Shown in pieces: positions 11,850-23,012 of a DNA stretch of 64,000 nt. The translations under genes and the position numbers were made by a program. The notes beneath the pieces are model-generated. The model was given only the letters and a program-made list of their open reading frames with translations, was not told where the DNA came from and did no database searches. Positions within the stretch are counted from its first letter, which is position 1. Every line of letters begins with the position of its first letter. The stretch is from Prorocentrum cordatum (Eukaryota; Sar; Dinophyceae; Prorocentrales; Prorocentraceae), in assembly GCA_963575745.1 (NCBI GenBank), contig CAUYUJ010020602.1:31001-95000 (forward strand), given 5' to 3'.

Positions 11850-11950
11850 GGATGTGTGTGTGTGTGTTTGTGTGTTGTGTATGTGTGTGTCTGTTTGTGT
11901 TTGTGTGTGTGTGCGTCCGTGCGTGCGTGCGTGCGTGCGTGCGTTTACGC
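11850..11950. repeat. (GT)n/(GTGC)n microsatellite
   Basis: GT dinucleotides followed by GTGC units. 11950-12650 beyond it is GC-rich with overlapping frames but no recognisable product. Confidence 0.9.
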
Positions 11951-12654
11951 GTGTGCCTGTAGAGTCATGGCCAAGGCTTGGGCCAGTGTTGGCCTCGGGC
12001 TCCTGGGCCGCCAGAAGACAGCCAGGGGCGAGAAGCTGGTCCTGGGGAGAGGCCCTCCAGGAGTCCACGGCGTCGGGGGTCTGGGGGGGAGGGCTGCCCC
12101 ATCACCTCATCCATCTTCCTCCTCCAGCCCATCCTCCGTCTCGCCCTCCCATCCCTCGCCGCCCTCATCATCCTGCTCCGCCGATGTGTCTGGGTGGAGC
12201 GCTTGTCCTCGGAAGCCTGCGCGAACTAAAGTGGCGGGTCGGGCAGAGTTCACTCCCGAGTGGACTTGGTGCACCCTTGGAACTCTGGGCGCACAGCTCC
12301 AGTTTCAGCTCCTCAGCTCCTCCAACTCTTCCCGCTCGTGGCCCGATGGGCATCCCCTACACTCGAGCTCGCACCTTTGCTGCAGTCCAGGCCGCCAAGA
12401 AGTAGCAGCCCCTGGCATCGCGATCTGCTAGCAACATGTTTGAAACGGTCAAAACAGGCTCTTGACCACTGCGGGGCACCGCGTGTCGGAGGGATAAGCT
12501 CAACAGCATGATTCCGCTCAGCCTGGGAAGCTACGTTCGCAAATCTGATTCCGTTGAATTCGCCCGTGCTGTAGATATTCGCTTGCACAGGCAGGGGCGT
12601 TGAAGGTCTGGAGCTTGTCCTTGGTCCATATCATCGCTCTTTCAAGGTTTCAGC

Positions 12655-13015
12655 CCGTGAAGGTTCCAAATGCCGCCGTCAGTGCCCGCATGTCTGTGTA
12701 GACAACCCGAGAAGCCATCGGGGCAGATTGGACAGGAGCCGAATGCGGTATGTCAGTTCGCGTTCGCGAATGCTGGTCTCCAAGCCGTCGTCCGTGCAAG
12801 GATTCGATCAGCACTTCTTCGAATACTGATTCGAGTTCCTCGACTCGACCCGCGCGTCGATCAACGTGATGCGTCTCTCCAGGGATTCGAGGCTCCCGAT
12901 CAGCGTATGGCGTTGAGTGCGCCGTGTTCCTCGCCCATCCTGTTGCACTGTTCCTGCAGCCACGACACGGCCGAAGCTCTTGGCACGAGCCGCTGCCTGG
13001 AGGAGTGTCGCCGTG
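12655..13015 (-). pseudogene. Decayed coding remnant with coiled-coil-like heptads
   Basis: On the minus strand, two adjoining frames each give natural-looking acidic/leucine sequence that would be continuous only with a frame change. One has LESLERRITLIDAR (about 12855-12896) and the other VEELESVFEEVLIE just downstream, ending with SRVVYTDMRALTAAF before a stop near 12650. The pattern suggests a coiled coil, as in retroelement ORF1 proteins, but there is no decisive family motif. I see no start codon in good context and upstream sequence loses coding character. Confidence 0.25.
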
Positions 13016-13721
13016 ACTGCCGCCCTCACGGGTCTGTGCGGAGACGTGCTCCCCCCGCCGTCGGTTCCTCGGCCCGCCGAGCAGCGGGGAGTGCGGCCCT
13101 CGCTCCGCGCGCGCGGGCCTCGGTCCTCTTCCACGGGCGCCCCGTGGGCACGTCGCAGGCAGAGGCAGACCTGCGGGGCGACGGCGCTCAGGTCCTGAAG
13201 CCAGGGCCTGCACATCGCCCACTACTCTCGAGAGTTCGTCATCAGGGTGTCTGGAGGAGCACGTGCAGGACCAGGAGCCAGGAGGAGCAACACACGGCAC
13301 ACCGATCGCAGCATGTTCCCGGAAGTGGGTCTCAAGGGCATCCCAGACGAAGGCCGTCAAATTCGCGCTTCCCGAAGTTGGCCCGTCGAATGGCTGTCTG
13401 GGAGCCCTGCAGTGCCAGGCGAGTTCGGCGGCCCATCTGGCCAGAACTTTCCCTGACCCTGCCCGATTGGGCTCCCAGGGGAGGGGCGCGGGGAAGGGCG
13501 AGTGGCCCCACGCGCCGAGGAGCCCCAGGGGCCGGCGACCTGGAAGGCAGCCCTCTGCGGCTGTTCAGATGGACACGCAGGCCAATCGCACGACGAGGGT
13601 GGGCAGCCTTCCCGCGGGACGGGGTGCCCCTGCAGCCCTGCCCCCCCCCCTCCCCGGCCCAGCCTCGGCCGCGTTCGCTGGCCCGCCCCGCTCGAAGAGC
13701 GCTCCCGTGGGCAACGACTAC

Positions 13722-13916
13722 TACTACTCCTCCTCCTCCTCCTCCTCCTCCTCCTCCTCCTCCTCCTCCTCCTCCTGAGGGGGCTGGGCTCCGCTTCCCT
13801 TGGCCCGTCGTGCCGTCGGCCCCGCTCGCGCGGCCCGGGCCGGCGGGGGCCGGCCCGCATCTGCTGCCTCATTTTCTCCTCCTCCTCCTCCTCCTCCTCC
13901 TCCTCCTCCCCTGCTC
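13722..13916. repeat. (CTC)n microsatellite, two blocks
   Basis: Pure CTC/TCC at about 13725-13777 and 13876-13912, separated by GC-rich sequence. Long Ser/Leu/Glu frames through here are repeat artefacts. The preceding 13015-13720 is GC-rich with no recognisable gene. Confidence 0.9.
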
Positions 13917-13934
13917 CTCCCTTCCTCTCCTCCT

Positions 13935-14073
13935 GCCTCCATGGCGCCCTGGGTGTCTTTGGCTCCGATGTTTTTTTTGCCATGGAGGGCGTGACGCTCC
14001 CGCGCCAAGAATCCATGGGCGCCCTGGGGTCTCAGGGCTGGGTTTCTTGCGGGAGGTTTCTTGTGGACTGGCC
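13935..14073 (+). repeat. Interspersed repeat family F, copy 2
   Basis: Aligns with 6178-6318, including the shared GGGTTTCTTG.G..AGGTTTCTTGTGGAC end. The following 14074-15060 has no recognisable gene. It shares GGGGACATGCCCGACCT (14481) with 1072, another short dispersed match. Confidence 0.75.
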
Positions 14074-15059
14074 TCCCGTTGTACGGGCATCGCGCGTCTA
14101 ATCGCGGGAACAGGCGGGCCGTTCCATGGGCCAAGGGCTCGCGCCAGCGGCCCGTCGCCTGCTGCCACCGTGCGACGTTGCTCGCGAAGGAGGGGGGGGG
14201 GGGGCGAGCGCGTTCGAGTGGTGTGCCGCGTGCCCGTTGGAAGGGGGCGGGTCGAAGCCCGCGTGGTCAGACAGCGGGCCCCTGAGCCGCCCGTCCCGCC
14301 CTTCTTTTCTCCTTCGGCCGCGTCCCTCCTCCCTCCTCTCGCATGGTGTGAAGTCGGGCACGTCCTTCTACAAGAGGAAGAAGCAAAAGTACTCAAGAGA
14401 TCGTCTAGGGACGATTTTTCTTTTATTTTTGTTTCGGCTCTTTCCAAGCATTCCTATTCTCTCGTCCAAAATCCGCCTGTACGGGGACATGCCCGACCTA
14501 AGCATGGTGGCGCAACTCACTCCAACGGAACCCCCGCTGATGCCTCTCCTCGCCAGCGCAGTCGCCCTCGGCCTAGCCGCCGACGCAAAACTGTTCAGAC
14601 CGCGGGCACCTATCACAAGATCATAACAGCGGACGCGAGCACGCGAGCGCGGCGGCGCGCGGAGGGTGCTGCACATGTCGGGGCGGGCGCCGCGAAGAGA
14701 ACACGCGAAGCGCCCCGCGGCGGCAGTAAGGTGCTCGGGCTTCGGCATGCGACGAGGATTGACAAGAATCGAACCGCCGCGCAGGGACGCGAGAGGGATA
14801 TGGTGACATAGCTACGCGCAAAAAGCATTCGCACCTGCGCCTCTTGGGTTGTTGCGGAGCGGTATGTCAGACCCTTTGGGCCGTCTCGAAGCGTCGGAAG
14901 CTCGAAAAGGCGAGAGAGTCGAAAAAGTGGAGCCCCAAGGACAATCACCGATTTGTGCCCCGCGGGGTCTCGCTGGAGGCCCTTGCGAATCGCCAGGGGG
15001 AGAGGCTCGAAAAGGCGAGAACATCTCAGCGGGAAGAAGATTTTGAGGGTCCGTCGACC

Positions 15060-15445
15060 CATCCCGCCGCGGTGCCAGGTTGTGGTTCGGAGGCTTTGTG
15101 GAAGTTCGCGGAGATCTCGAGGGGAGCTTCTGGGAGGCCTCTTGGCGGCAGCGCGGGAACTCAGGAGAGGCCGTTTGACGCGTCGTTGGGGTCTCTTTGG
15201 TGCGTATTGGGGCCGCTTGGACGCCAGGGGGGGGCTTCGCGGGGCCTCTCGGACCCGCCGTGGGGATTCTTGGTGGCCTTTCGGTGTCTCCCAGGCCCGT
15301 TTGGGGGCCGTTCCAGAGACCCCATAAGCATTCTTCGGCTGCTCTTGGGGCATGTCGGCGCAGCCGTCTTGAAACCCCACGGGCCGCCTCTTGGGTTGTC
15401 TTCGGGCGGCCTTGGAGGCTTCGTGAGCTGTTTTGGAGCGAAGCG
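15060..15445 (+). repeat. CTTGGGGCC-word repeat family G, second plus copy
   Basis: Degenerate GGCCTCTTGG units ending in TTTTGGAGCGAAGCGAGCTCG plus a GAACATCAAAAACATG tail, comparable with the tail at 7490-7545. It is preceded at 14895 and 15004 by two GCTCGAAAAGGCGAGA blocks that also occur at the end of the 17-kb copy. No gene in 15445-15838. Confidence 0.7.
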
Positions 15446-15837
15446 AGCTCGAATATGCTAGAACATCAAAAACATGGACAATCCAATGAGAATGAAAGAT
15501 GTTTGCCCCGCGGGGTCTTGCTGGTGAGGGGTCCTCTTGGACCTTTCTGGGGTTGGTTTGGAGGCTTTGTGTGTGGCGCTGACCAGGTTCAGGGACAACG
15601 TCTGGCCACGTGGAGGACATGCGGGGCCGTCCTGGAGTGTCTGCGGCTGTCGGGGACGTGCCGTCCGGAGGATTCTGAGCCCCCCGGGGGCCGAGAAAAT
15701 GTGTTACTGCGGCCCGTTGGTTGTTAGCACGGCCCGGTGGGTGTAGTATGGCTAAGGTTCTTCCGGGCGGTATTAATCAACGAGTACGGTGAAGGGGGGG
15801 GGTCTCCAAAGAGGCCCCTCCCCCCCCATTCACCGAA

Positions 15838-16078
15838 GAACCTCTTGGAAGAGCCTCTGGGGCTTTCCGAAGTCATCGAAGAGCCTCTCGGAAGAGCCTC
15901 TGGGGCTCTCCGAATTCACCGAAGAGCCCGTCGGAAGAGCCCGTCGGAAGAGCCCCTGGGGCTCTCTGAAGAGTTTCTTGGGCTCTCCGAAGAGCCTCTT
16001 CGAGCCGCCGAAAAAAAACATCTTCGAGCCGCCGAAGGGCCTCGTCGAGCCGCCGAAGAACCTCTTGGAGCCGTCTCC
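15838..16078. repeat. ~15-bp tandem repeat (GAAGAGCCTCTSGG)
   Basis: About 16 degenerate units such as GAAGAGCCTCTGGGGCTCTCC and GAGCCGCCGAAGAACC. Units are short inverted repeats in themselves (GAGCC...GGCTC). Non-coding. Confidence 0.75.
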
Positions 16079-16127
16079 TTCTTTCCTCCTCCTTACCTCC
16101 TTCTCCCTCCTTCCTTCCCCCTTTGTC

Positions 16128-16148
16128 CCTCCCTACTACTATTACTAT

Positions 16149-16228
<80 letters not shown>

Positions 16229-16775
16229 ATACTACTACTATTACTACTTCTACTACTACTGGCTTTCTTACATACTTAGAGTAGTAGGACTGGTAACTAC
16301 GACGACTACTTACTATAATTCACTACTATCGATACTATTTAACTACGATTACTTACTCTAATACGTATACTTACTACTACTTTTAATACTACTAATACTA
16401 CGATTGCTATTACTACTACTTTTTTACTTACTACTTACTGATATACTACTTTCTGCTACTTACTTCTGCAACTACTACCACTTCACTACTTCTACGAGTG
16501 CTACTACAAAAAACTACTACTTATACTACTACTACTACTTACGACTACTATGTACTATTACTAACCCATCCCCCCCCCCCCCCCCTCCTACTACTACCAC
16601 TACTACAAAATACTACTACTGCTTACTATTAGTGTTCTGCTACTACTCCCTCAGACATACTACTAGTTACTAGTTGGACTACTATTACTACTTCTATTAC
16701 TACTTACTACTATTACTACTACTACATACTCCCATTTACGACTACTACTATACTAGGACTATTGTTGTCGCTTCG
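16128..16775. repeat. (TAC)n microsatellite, first block
   Basis: Near-pure TAC/ACT at 16128-16230, then progressively degenerate TAC-rich sequence to 16775, interrupted by a 15-base C run near 16571. Poly-Tyr/poly-Leu frames are artefacts. Confidence 0.95.
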
Positions 16776-16859
16776 CGAATCCCCACCAGCCCATCCAGAA
16801 ACGATGCCCAGAGGAATTGCCTCGATCAGAGAAGTGGGCAGCACACAGAGGAAGCCATT

Positions 16860-17620
16860 ATGAGACATCTTGGGGTATCTTGAGCCATCTTGGAGGTCAT
16901 TTTGGGCTCTCCCAGACGCTCTTGGAGTCATCTTAATCCGTGCCCCCCCCCCCAAGAGGCCTCCATGTGGCTAAAACCTGTGTAGAATCAATGATTAGGC
17001 ATTCTCGCCGAGGCCTCTTGGAGCATCTTGGGTGCATCTGGGGGGGCTCTTGGGGCCTCTTGGGGGTCTCTTGGGGGCCTCCGGGGGGCCTCTTGGGGGC
17101 CTCTTGGGGCCATTTTGGGGCCATCTTGGGACCTCTTGGGGCTTCCTGGGCGCTTCTTGGGGCCATCTTGGAGGGAGTCGATCAAACAAGTGGGGGGGGT
17201 GAATTAGCGTCCCCCCTCGGAAGCCCCTAAAATCGCCTCTTGGACCCCTCTTGGAACGCTCTTGGAGTGCTCTTGGGCGCTCTTGGGGCCGTCTTGGGGC
17301 TCTTTTGGGGCTCTCTTGGGGCCCTCTTGGGCCATCTTGGAACCATCTCCAGGCCTCGGATGGCCATCGGAAGCGAAAAGGCGAGAAAGCAAAAATCATT
17401 GATTTTCCTTAGGTTTTGGGACGATTTTTGCCTCTTCGGGGCCTCCTTGGGGAGCTGTTTGGCCACTTGGAGTTATCTTGGGGCCGTCTTTGGGCTTCTT
17501 GGAACCATCTTAGGAGCCATCGTGAGCGATCTTGCGCTATCTTGAGCCATCTTGAGCTCATCTTGGGTTCTCTGAGGCGCTCTTGGAGCCGTCTTGGGCC
17601 ATCTTGGACGCTCTAACTAC
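16860..17620 (+). repeat. CTTGGGGCC-word repeat family G, third plus copy
   Basis: The longest copy: dozens of TCTTGGGGCC/TCTTGGAGCC words. GAAGCGAAAAGGCGAGAAAG at 17370 is the internal landmark shared with the 15-kb region. It lies exactly between two TAC arrays. 17620-17750 adds a GGGGAGGGGT/ACCCCTCCCC hairpin (17659-17680). Confidence 0.75.
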
Positions 17621-17751
17621 CCGCGGCCCCCCCCGTCCAGGTCCAGGGGAGGGGGTAGGGGGAGGGGTAAACCCCTCCCCGAGGGGGAAGAGGGAGGGGT
17701 GGAAGAGGATCTGCTCTAGACCACCTACGCCCAGAGGGCTGGTGGGATTTA

Positions 17752-18540
<789 letters not shown>

Positions 18541-18849
18541 CGCTACCGAGGAATCCCACATACTTAATTTAAATATTATGTGTTTGCTAATGTATATTAT
18601 ATATATATGCACAATCCTTCGTTCTGAGCCCTCGTCGCGAATGTCAATTTTGGGCGGCATTGCTGCCGCGCGTAGGCCGGGGGGTTGTTGCCCGCAAGTT
18701 GGAGCACAGACAAGCTTGCGTAAATGCGCAGTCGTGCCGCGCCGGCTTGAGCCGCGATGTTTACGGATCAGGGTAAGACGCAAGCTCTCACGCGCAACGC
18801 GGTGGATAATCACTGCACCAAGAGATCACCCCCTGCGCTGGCCCTATAG

Positions 18850-21172
18850 TCCCGGGAGAGTGCCACGCCTGCTAAGCTTTGCGACGGTGTCGTGGGTGGC
18901 GGCCGCGCTCAGAGACCCCCTGTGGTGTCGAGAAAGTGCCACGGCTGGTAGGCTTTGCGCCAGTGTCGTGGATGGCGGCCGAGCTGAGAGACCACCCCCT
19001 GCCCACCCCCTGTGGTGTCGCGAAAGTGCCACGCCTGCTAGGTTTTGCGACAGTGTCGTGGATAGCGGCCGAGCTGAGAGACCACCCCCTGCGCACCCCC
19101 TGTGGTGTCGAGAAAGTTCCACGCTTGCTAGGCTTTGCGCCAGTGTCGTGGATAGCGGCCGAGCTGAGAGACCACCCCCTGCGCACCCCTTGTGGTGTCG
19201 AGAAAGTGCCACGCCTGCTAGGCTTTGCGCCAGTGTCGTGGATATCGGCCGAACTGAGAGACCACCCCCTGCGCACCCCCTGTGGTGTCGAGAAAGTGCC
19301 ACGCCTGCTAGGCTTTGCGCCAGTGTCGTGGGTAGCGGCCGAGCTGAGAGACCACCCCTTGCCCACCCCCTTTGGTGTCGAGAGAGTGCCACGCCCGCTA
19401 GGCTTTGCGCCAGTGTCGTGGATAGGGACCGCGGTGAGAGACCACCCCCTGCGCACCCCCTGTGGTGTCGAGAAAGTGCCACGCCTGCTAGGCTTTGCGC
19501 CAGTGTCGTGGATAGCGGCCGAGCTGAGAGACCACCCCATGCCCACCCCCTTTGGTGTCGAGAGAGTGCCACGCCTGCTAGGCTTTGCGCCAGTGTCGTG
19601 GATAGCGGCCGAGCTGAGAGACCACCCCCTGCGCACCCCCTGTGGTGTCGAGAAAGTGCCACGCCTGCTAGGCTTTGCGCCAGTGTCGTGGATAGCGGCC
19701 GAGCTGAAAGACCACCCCCTGCGCACCTCGTGTGGCGTCGAGAAAGTGCCACGCCTGCTAGGCTTTGCGCCAGTGTCGTGGATAGCGGCCGAGCTGGGAG
19801 ACCACCCCCTGCGCATCCCCTGTGGTGTCGAGAAAGTGCCACGCCTGCTAGGCTTTGCGCCAGTGTCGTGGATAGCGGCCGAGCTGAGATATCACCCCCT
19901 GCGCACCCCCTGTGGTGTCGAGAAAGTGCCACGCTTGCTAGGCTTTGCGCCAGTGTCGTGGATGGCGGCCGAGCTGAGAGACCACCCCCTCCGCACCCCC
20001 TGTGGTGTCGAGAAAGTGCCACGCCTGCTAGCCTTTGCGCCAGTGTCGTGGGTAGCGGCCGAGCTGAGAGACCACCCCCTGCGCACCCCCTGCGGTGTCG
20101 AGAAAGTGCCACGCCTGCTAGGCTTTGCGCCAGTGTCGTGGATAGCGGCCGAGCTGAGAGACCACCCCCTGCGCACCCCCTGTGGTGTCGAGAAAGTGCC
20201 ACGCCTGTTAGCCTTTGCGCCAGTGTCGTGGATAGGGACCGCGGTGAGAGACCACCCCCTCCGCACCCCCTGTGGTGTCGAGAAAGTGCCACGCCTGCTA
20301 GCCTTTGCGCCAGTGTCGTGGATAGCGGCCGAGCTGAGAGACCACCCCCTGCGCACCCCCTGTGGCGTCGAGAAAGTGCCACGCCTGCTAGGTGTCGAGA
20401 AAGTGCCACGCCTGCTAGGCTTTGCGCCAGTGTCGTGGATAGGGACCGCGGTGAGAGACCACCCCCTGCGCACCCCCTGTGGTGTCGAGAAAGTGCCACG
20501 CCTGCTAGGCTTTTGCGCCAGTGTCGTGGATAGCGGCCGAGCTGAGAGACCACCCCCTGCGCACCCCCTGTGGTGTCGAGAAATGCCACGCCTGCTAGGC
20601 TTTGCGCCAGTGTCGTGGATAGCGGCCGAGCTGAGAGACCACCCCCTGCGCACCCCCTGTGGTGTCGAGAAAGTGCCACGCCTGCTAGGCTTTGCGCCAG
20701 TGTCGTGGATGGCGGCCGAGCTGAGAGACCACCCCCTGCGCACCCCCTGTGGTGTCGAGAAAGTGCCACGCCTGCTAGGCTTTGCGACCAGTGTCGTGGA
20801 TAGCGGCCGAGCTGAGAGACCATCCCCTGCCCACCCCCTGTGGCATCGAGAAAGTGCCCCGCCTGCTACTTTGCGACAGTGTCGTGGATAGCGACCGAGC
20901 GGAGAGACCACCCCCTGCGCACCCCCTGGGTGTCGAGAAAGTGCCACGCTTGCTAGGTTTGCGCCAGTGTCGTGGATAGCGGCCGAGCTGAGAGACCACC
21001 CCCTGCGCACCCCGCGTGGTGTCGAGAAAGTGCCACGCCTTGCTAGTGTCTTTGCGCCAGTGTGCGTTTGGTCGATGCCACGCCTGCTAGGCTTTGCGCC
21101 AGTGTCGTGGATAGCGGCCGAGCTGAGAGACCACCCCCTGCGCACCCCCTGTGGTGTCGAGAAAGTGCCACG
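18850..21172. repeat. 90-bp minisatellite, about 25 units
   Basis: The word TGTGGTGTCGAGAAAGTGCC recurs at exact 90-base spacing (18921, 19011, 19101 and so on) to about 20380. After that a 30-base partial unit, single-base indels and deletions break the phase. Ninety is a multiple of three, so several frames of 300-670 codons stay open on both strands. Their peptides are one 30-residue repeat, and frames end where indels begin, which argues against coding. Variant units with GATAGGGACCGCGGTGAGAG occur near 19420, 20231 and 20440. Confidence 0.95.
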
Positions 21173-21303
21173 AACTGTGCTGTGCTGTGCTGAGCTGAGC
21201 CGTGCTGGGCTGTGCTGAGCTGTGCTGTGCGGTGTGCTGAGCAGAGCTGTGTGCTGTGCTGAGCTGAGCTGAGCTGAGCTGTGCTGTGCTGAGCTGTGCT
21301 GCA
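21173..21303. repeat. Pentamer satellite (TGTGC/TGAGC)n
   Basis: Five-base units TGTGC, TGAGC and GGGCT run directly on from the last minisatellite unit. The same type of 5-bp array, in a different word set, occurs at 40120-40735. Confidence 0.85.
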
Positions 21304-21890
21304 CGAAGAGCGAGGTGTGCGTCGCGGGTGCGGCGCGGAGAGTTCCTTCGGATGAAACCAGAGAGAAAAAGGGAAACAAAACAAACAAACTGCAAATCAC
21401 ATTTTTTTCAACAAAAAAATGTTTCAATGTTTTTGGCGCCGGGAGCTGCGAAACACTTTGAAAACACAATGTTTCCAACATCCAGAGCTCCGAAACGCTG
21501 TTCTAAAATGCTTTATATTCCCAATGCCGAAAGCATTGTAAAACATAGCGTTTCGTAGCATTCGTCAATGGAAGCGCTGTGTTTTACAATGCGTTTGTGT
21601 TTCGGAAACAAAGAAACGCTGTAAAACACAACGTTTGCTTAGTCACGAATTGTGAAGACCGTGTGTTTTACATAATTTTCAATATCGAAATATATAAGAT
21701 CATATAAAACTCAACGTTTTTATTCATGAATATTGAAAACGCTATGTTTTACAATGTTTTCAGCTTTGGGATATACAAGAACATTGGATAACACAGCGGT
21801 TTGGAGCTCTGGATGCTGGAAACAGTTCGTTTTTTTTGTTGCTGCAGCAGTTTCCATTGAATGTTGAATGTTGTCTTTGTCTCCCTGGTT
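21304..21890. other. AT-rich island with AACGCT/AGCGTT inverted motifs
   Basis: Composition changes sharply to AT-rich. Words such as GTAAAACACAACGTTT, AGCGTTT and TTTTACAATG recur in both orientations (21490-21760), making a web of short inverted repeats. No coding frame. Confidence 0.6.
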
Positions 21891-21894
21891 TCCT

Positions 21895-22310
21895 CATCAG
21901 GAATCCGCGACAAAAGGAAGGAACTTGTAATCCGCTACAAAAGAAATCATAATGTAATCCGCCACAAAAGGAATCCTTGTGTAATCCACCACATAAGGAA
22001 ACCTGTTGTAATCCACTACGAAAGGAATCAATGTATAATCCGCCACAAAAGGAATCCTTTTTTATAATCCGCCACAACAGGAATCCTTGTGTAATCCACA
22101 ATAAGAGAAATCTATGTGTAACCCGCCACAAAAAAAAATCCTTTGCATCTCGCCACCGAAGGAATCCCTTCGGAAATCCCCCACAAGGGAATTAATTTGC
22201 AATTCGCGACAAAATGAATCCACGCGCAATCCTCTACAACAAGGAATCGCAGTGCAATCCACAACAAAAATAAATCATTTGAGAACTTGCAACAAAAGGG
22301 ATCCGTCGAC
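21895..22310. repeat. ~30-bp tandem repeat
   Basis: About 13 units of the form AATCCGCCACAAAAGGAATC, each followed by 8-11 variable bases. Units drift progressively along the array. Confidence 0.85.
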
Positions 22311-22404
22311 ACGGAGCCAAAAGGAAGCCCAGAGATGGGATGGGGGGGGCGAAGAGGGAACCAACAGAAGCCAAGAGAAGCTTGCTAAAGGTGATTCTTG
22401 CGTC

Positions 22405-22725
22405 GAGGGCACCCCTTTTTGGGATGCCTGATCAACGGCGCCCCGCGCTGTTTGACGGCGCTCTTGTCTGGGGTGCCCTCAAACATCGCTGCGTCGAAGG
22501 CGCCCCCTTCTAGGGCGCGCCTCATTAACGACACGCCGCACTGTTTGACGGCGCCCGTGTTTGGGGCGCCCCGAACGGGAGAGCGTTGAGGGCGCACCTT
22601 TTTGGGATGCCCTTTATCAAGATCACGCAACACTGTCTGACGACACTCTGGTTTGGAATCCATTCAAACATCACTGCTTTGAGGACATCTCTGTTTGGAA
22701 TGCCCTCTATCAACTCTATCCCGCT
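22405..22725. repeat. ~92-bp tandem repeat, 3+ units
   Basis: CTGTTTGACGGCGC at about 22450 and 22541 and CTGTCTGACGACAC at 22633 mark units of about 92 bases. Each includes TTGGGATGCC/TTGGAATGCC and CAAACATC words. Non-coding. Confidence 0.75.
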
Positions 22726-23012
22726 GGATGTGTTCTGGAGATTTGTTGCGCGGCCGGAGAAAACAAGAGACTGTTGTGACCGCCAATGCTGGAACGCCAA
22801 ATATGTTCGTGGCTTCAGAGATAAGCTCATCGCCGTCGTCTGCGAAAACTTTGAGCGGGTCGGATGGCCCCACTGGCGGTGGGGAGTGCGACGCGCTGCG
22901 TGGCGCGGGGGCCGGGAAAACCATCCAGAAGCGGCCTGCGTCTTCCAGCAAGGGCTCAGCAGCTTCCGTTTCAAGCCAAGTGGGCGGGAAATCCGCCGAC
23001 CCCATGTGGGTT

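Noticed and set aside
12670-14811. 713-codon plus frame
   Set aside because: Runs through CTC arrays, repeat family F and the antisense of the coiled-coil remnant; Arg/Pro/Ser-rich with no domain.
18879-20891. 670-codon plus frame and similar minus frames
   Set aside because: One 30-residue peptide repeated because the minisatellite unit is 90 bp; frames end where indels start.
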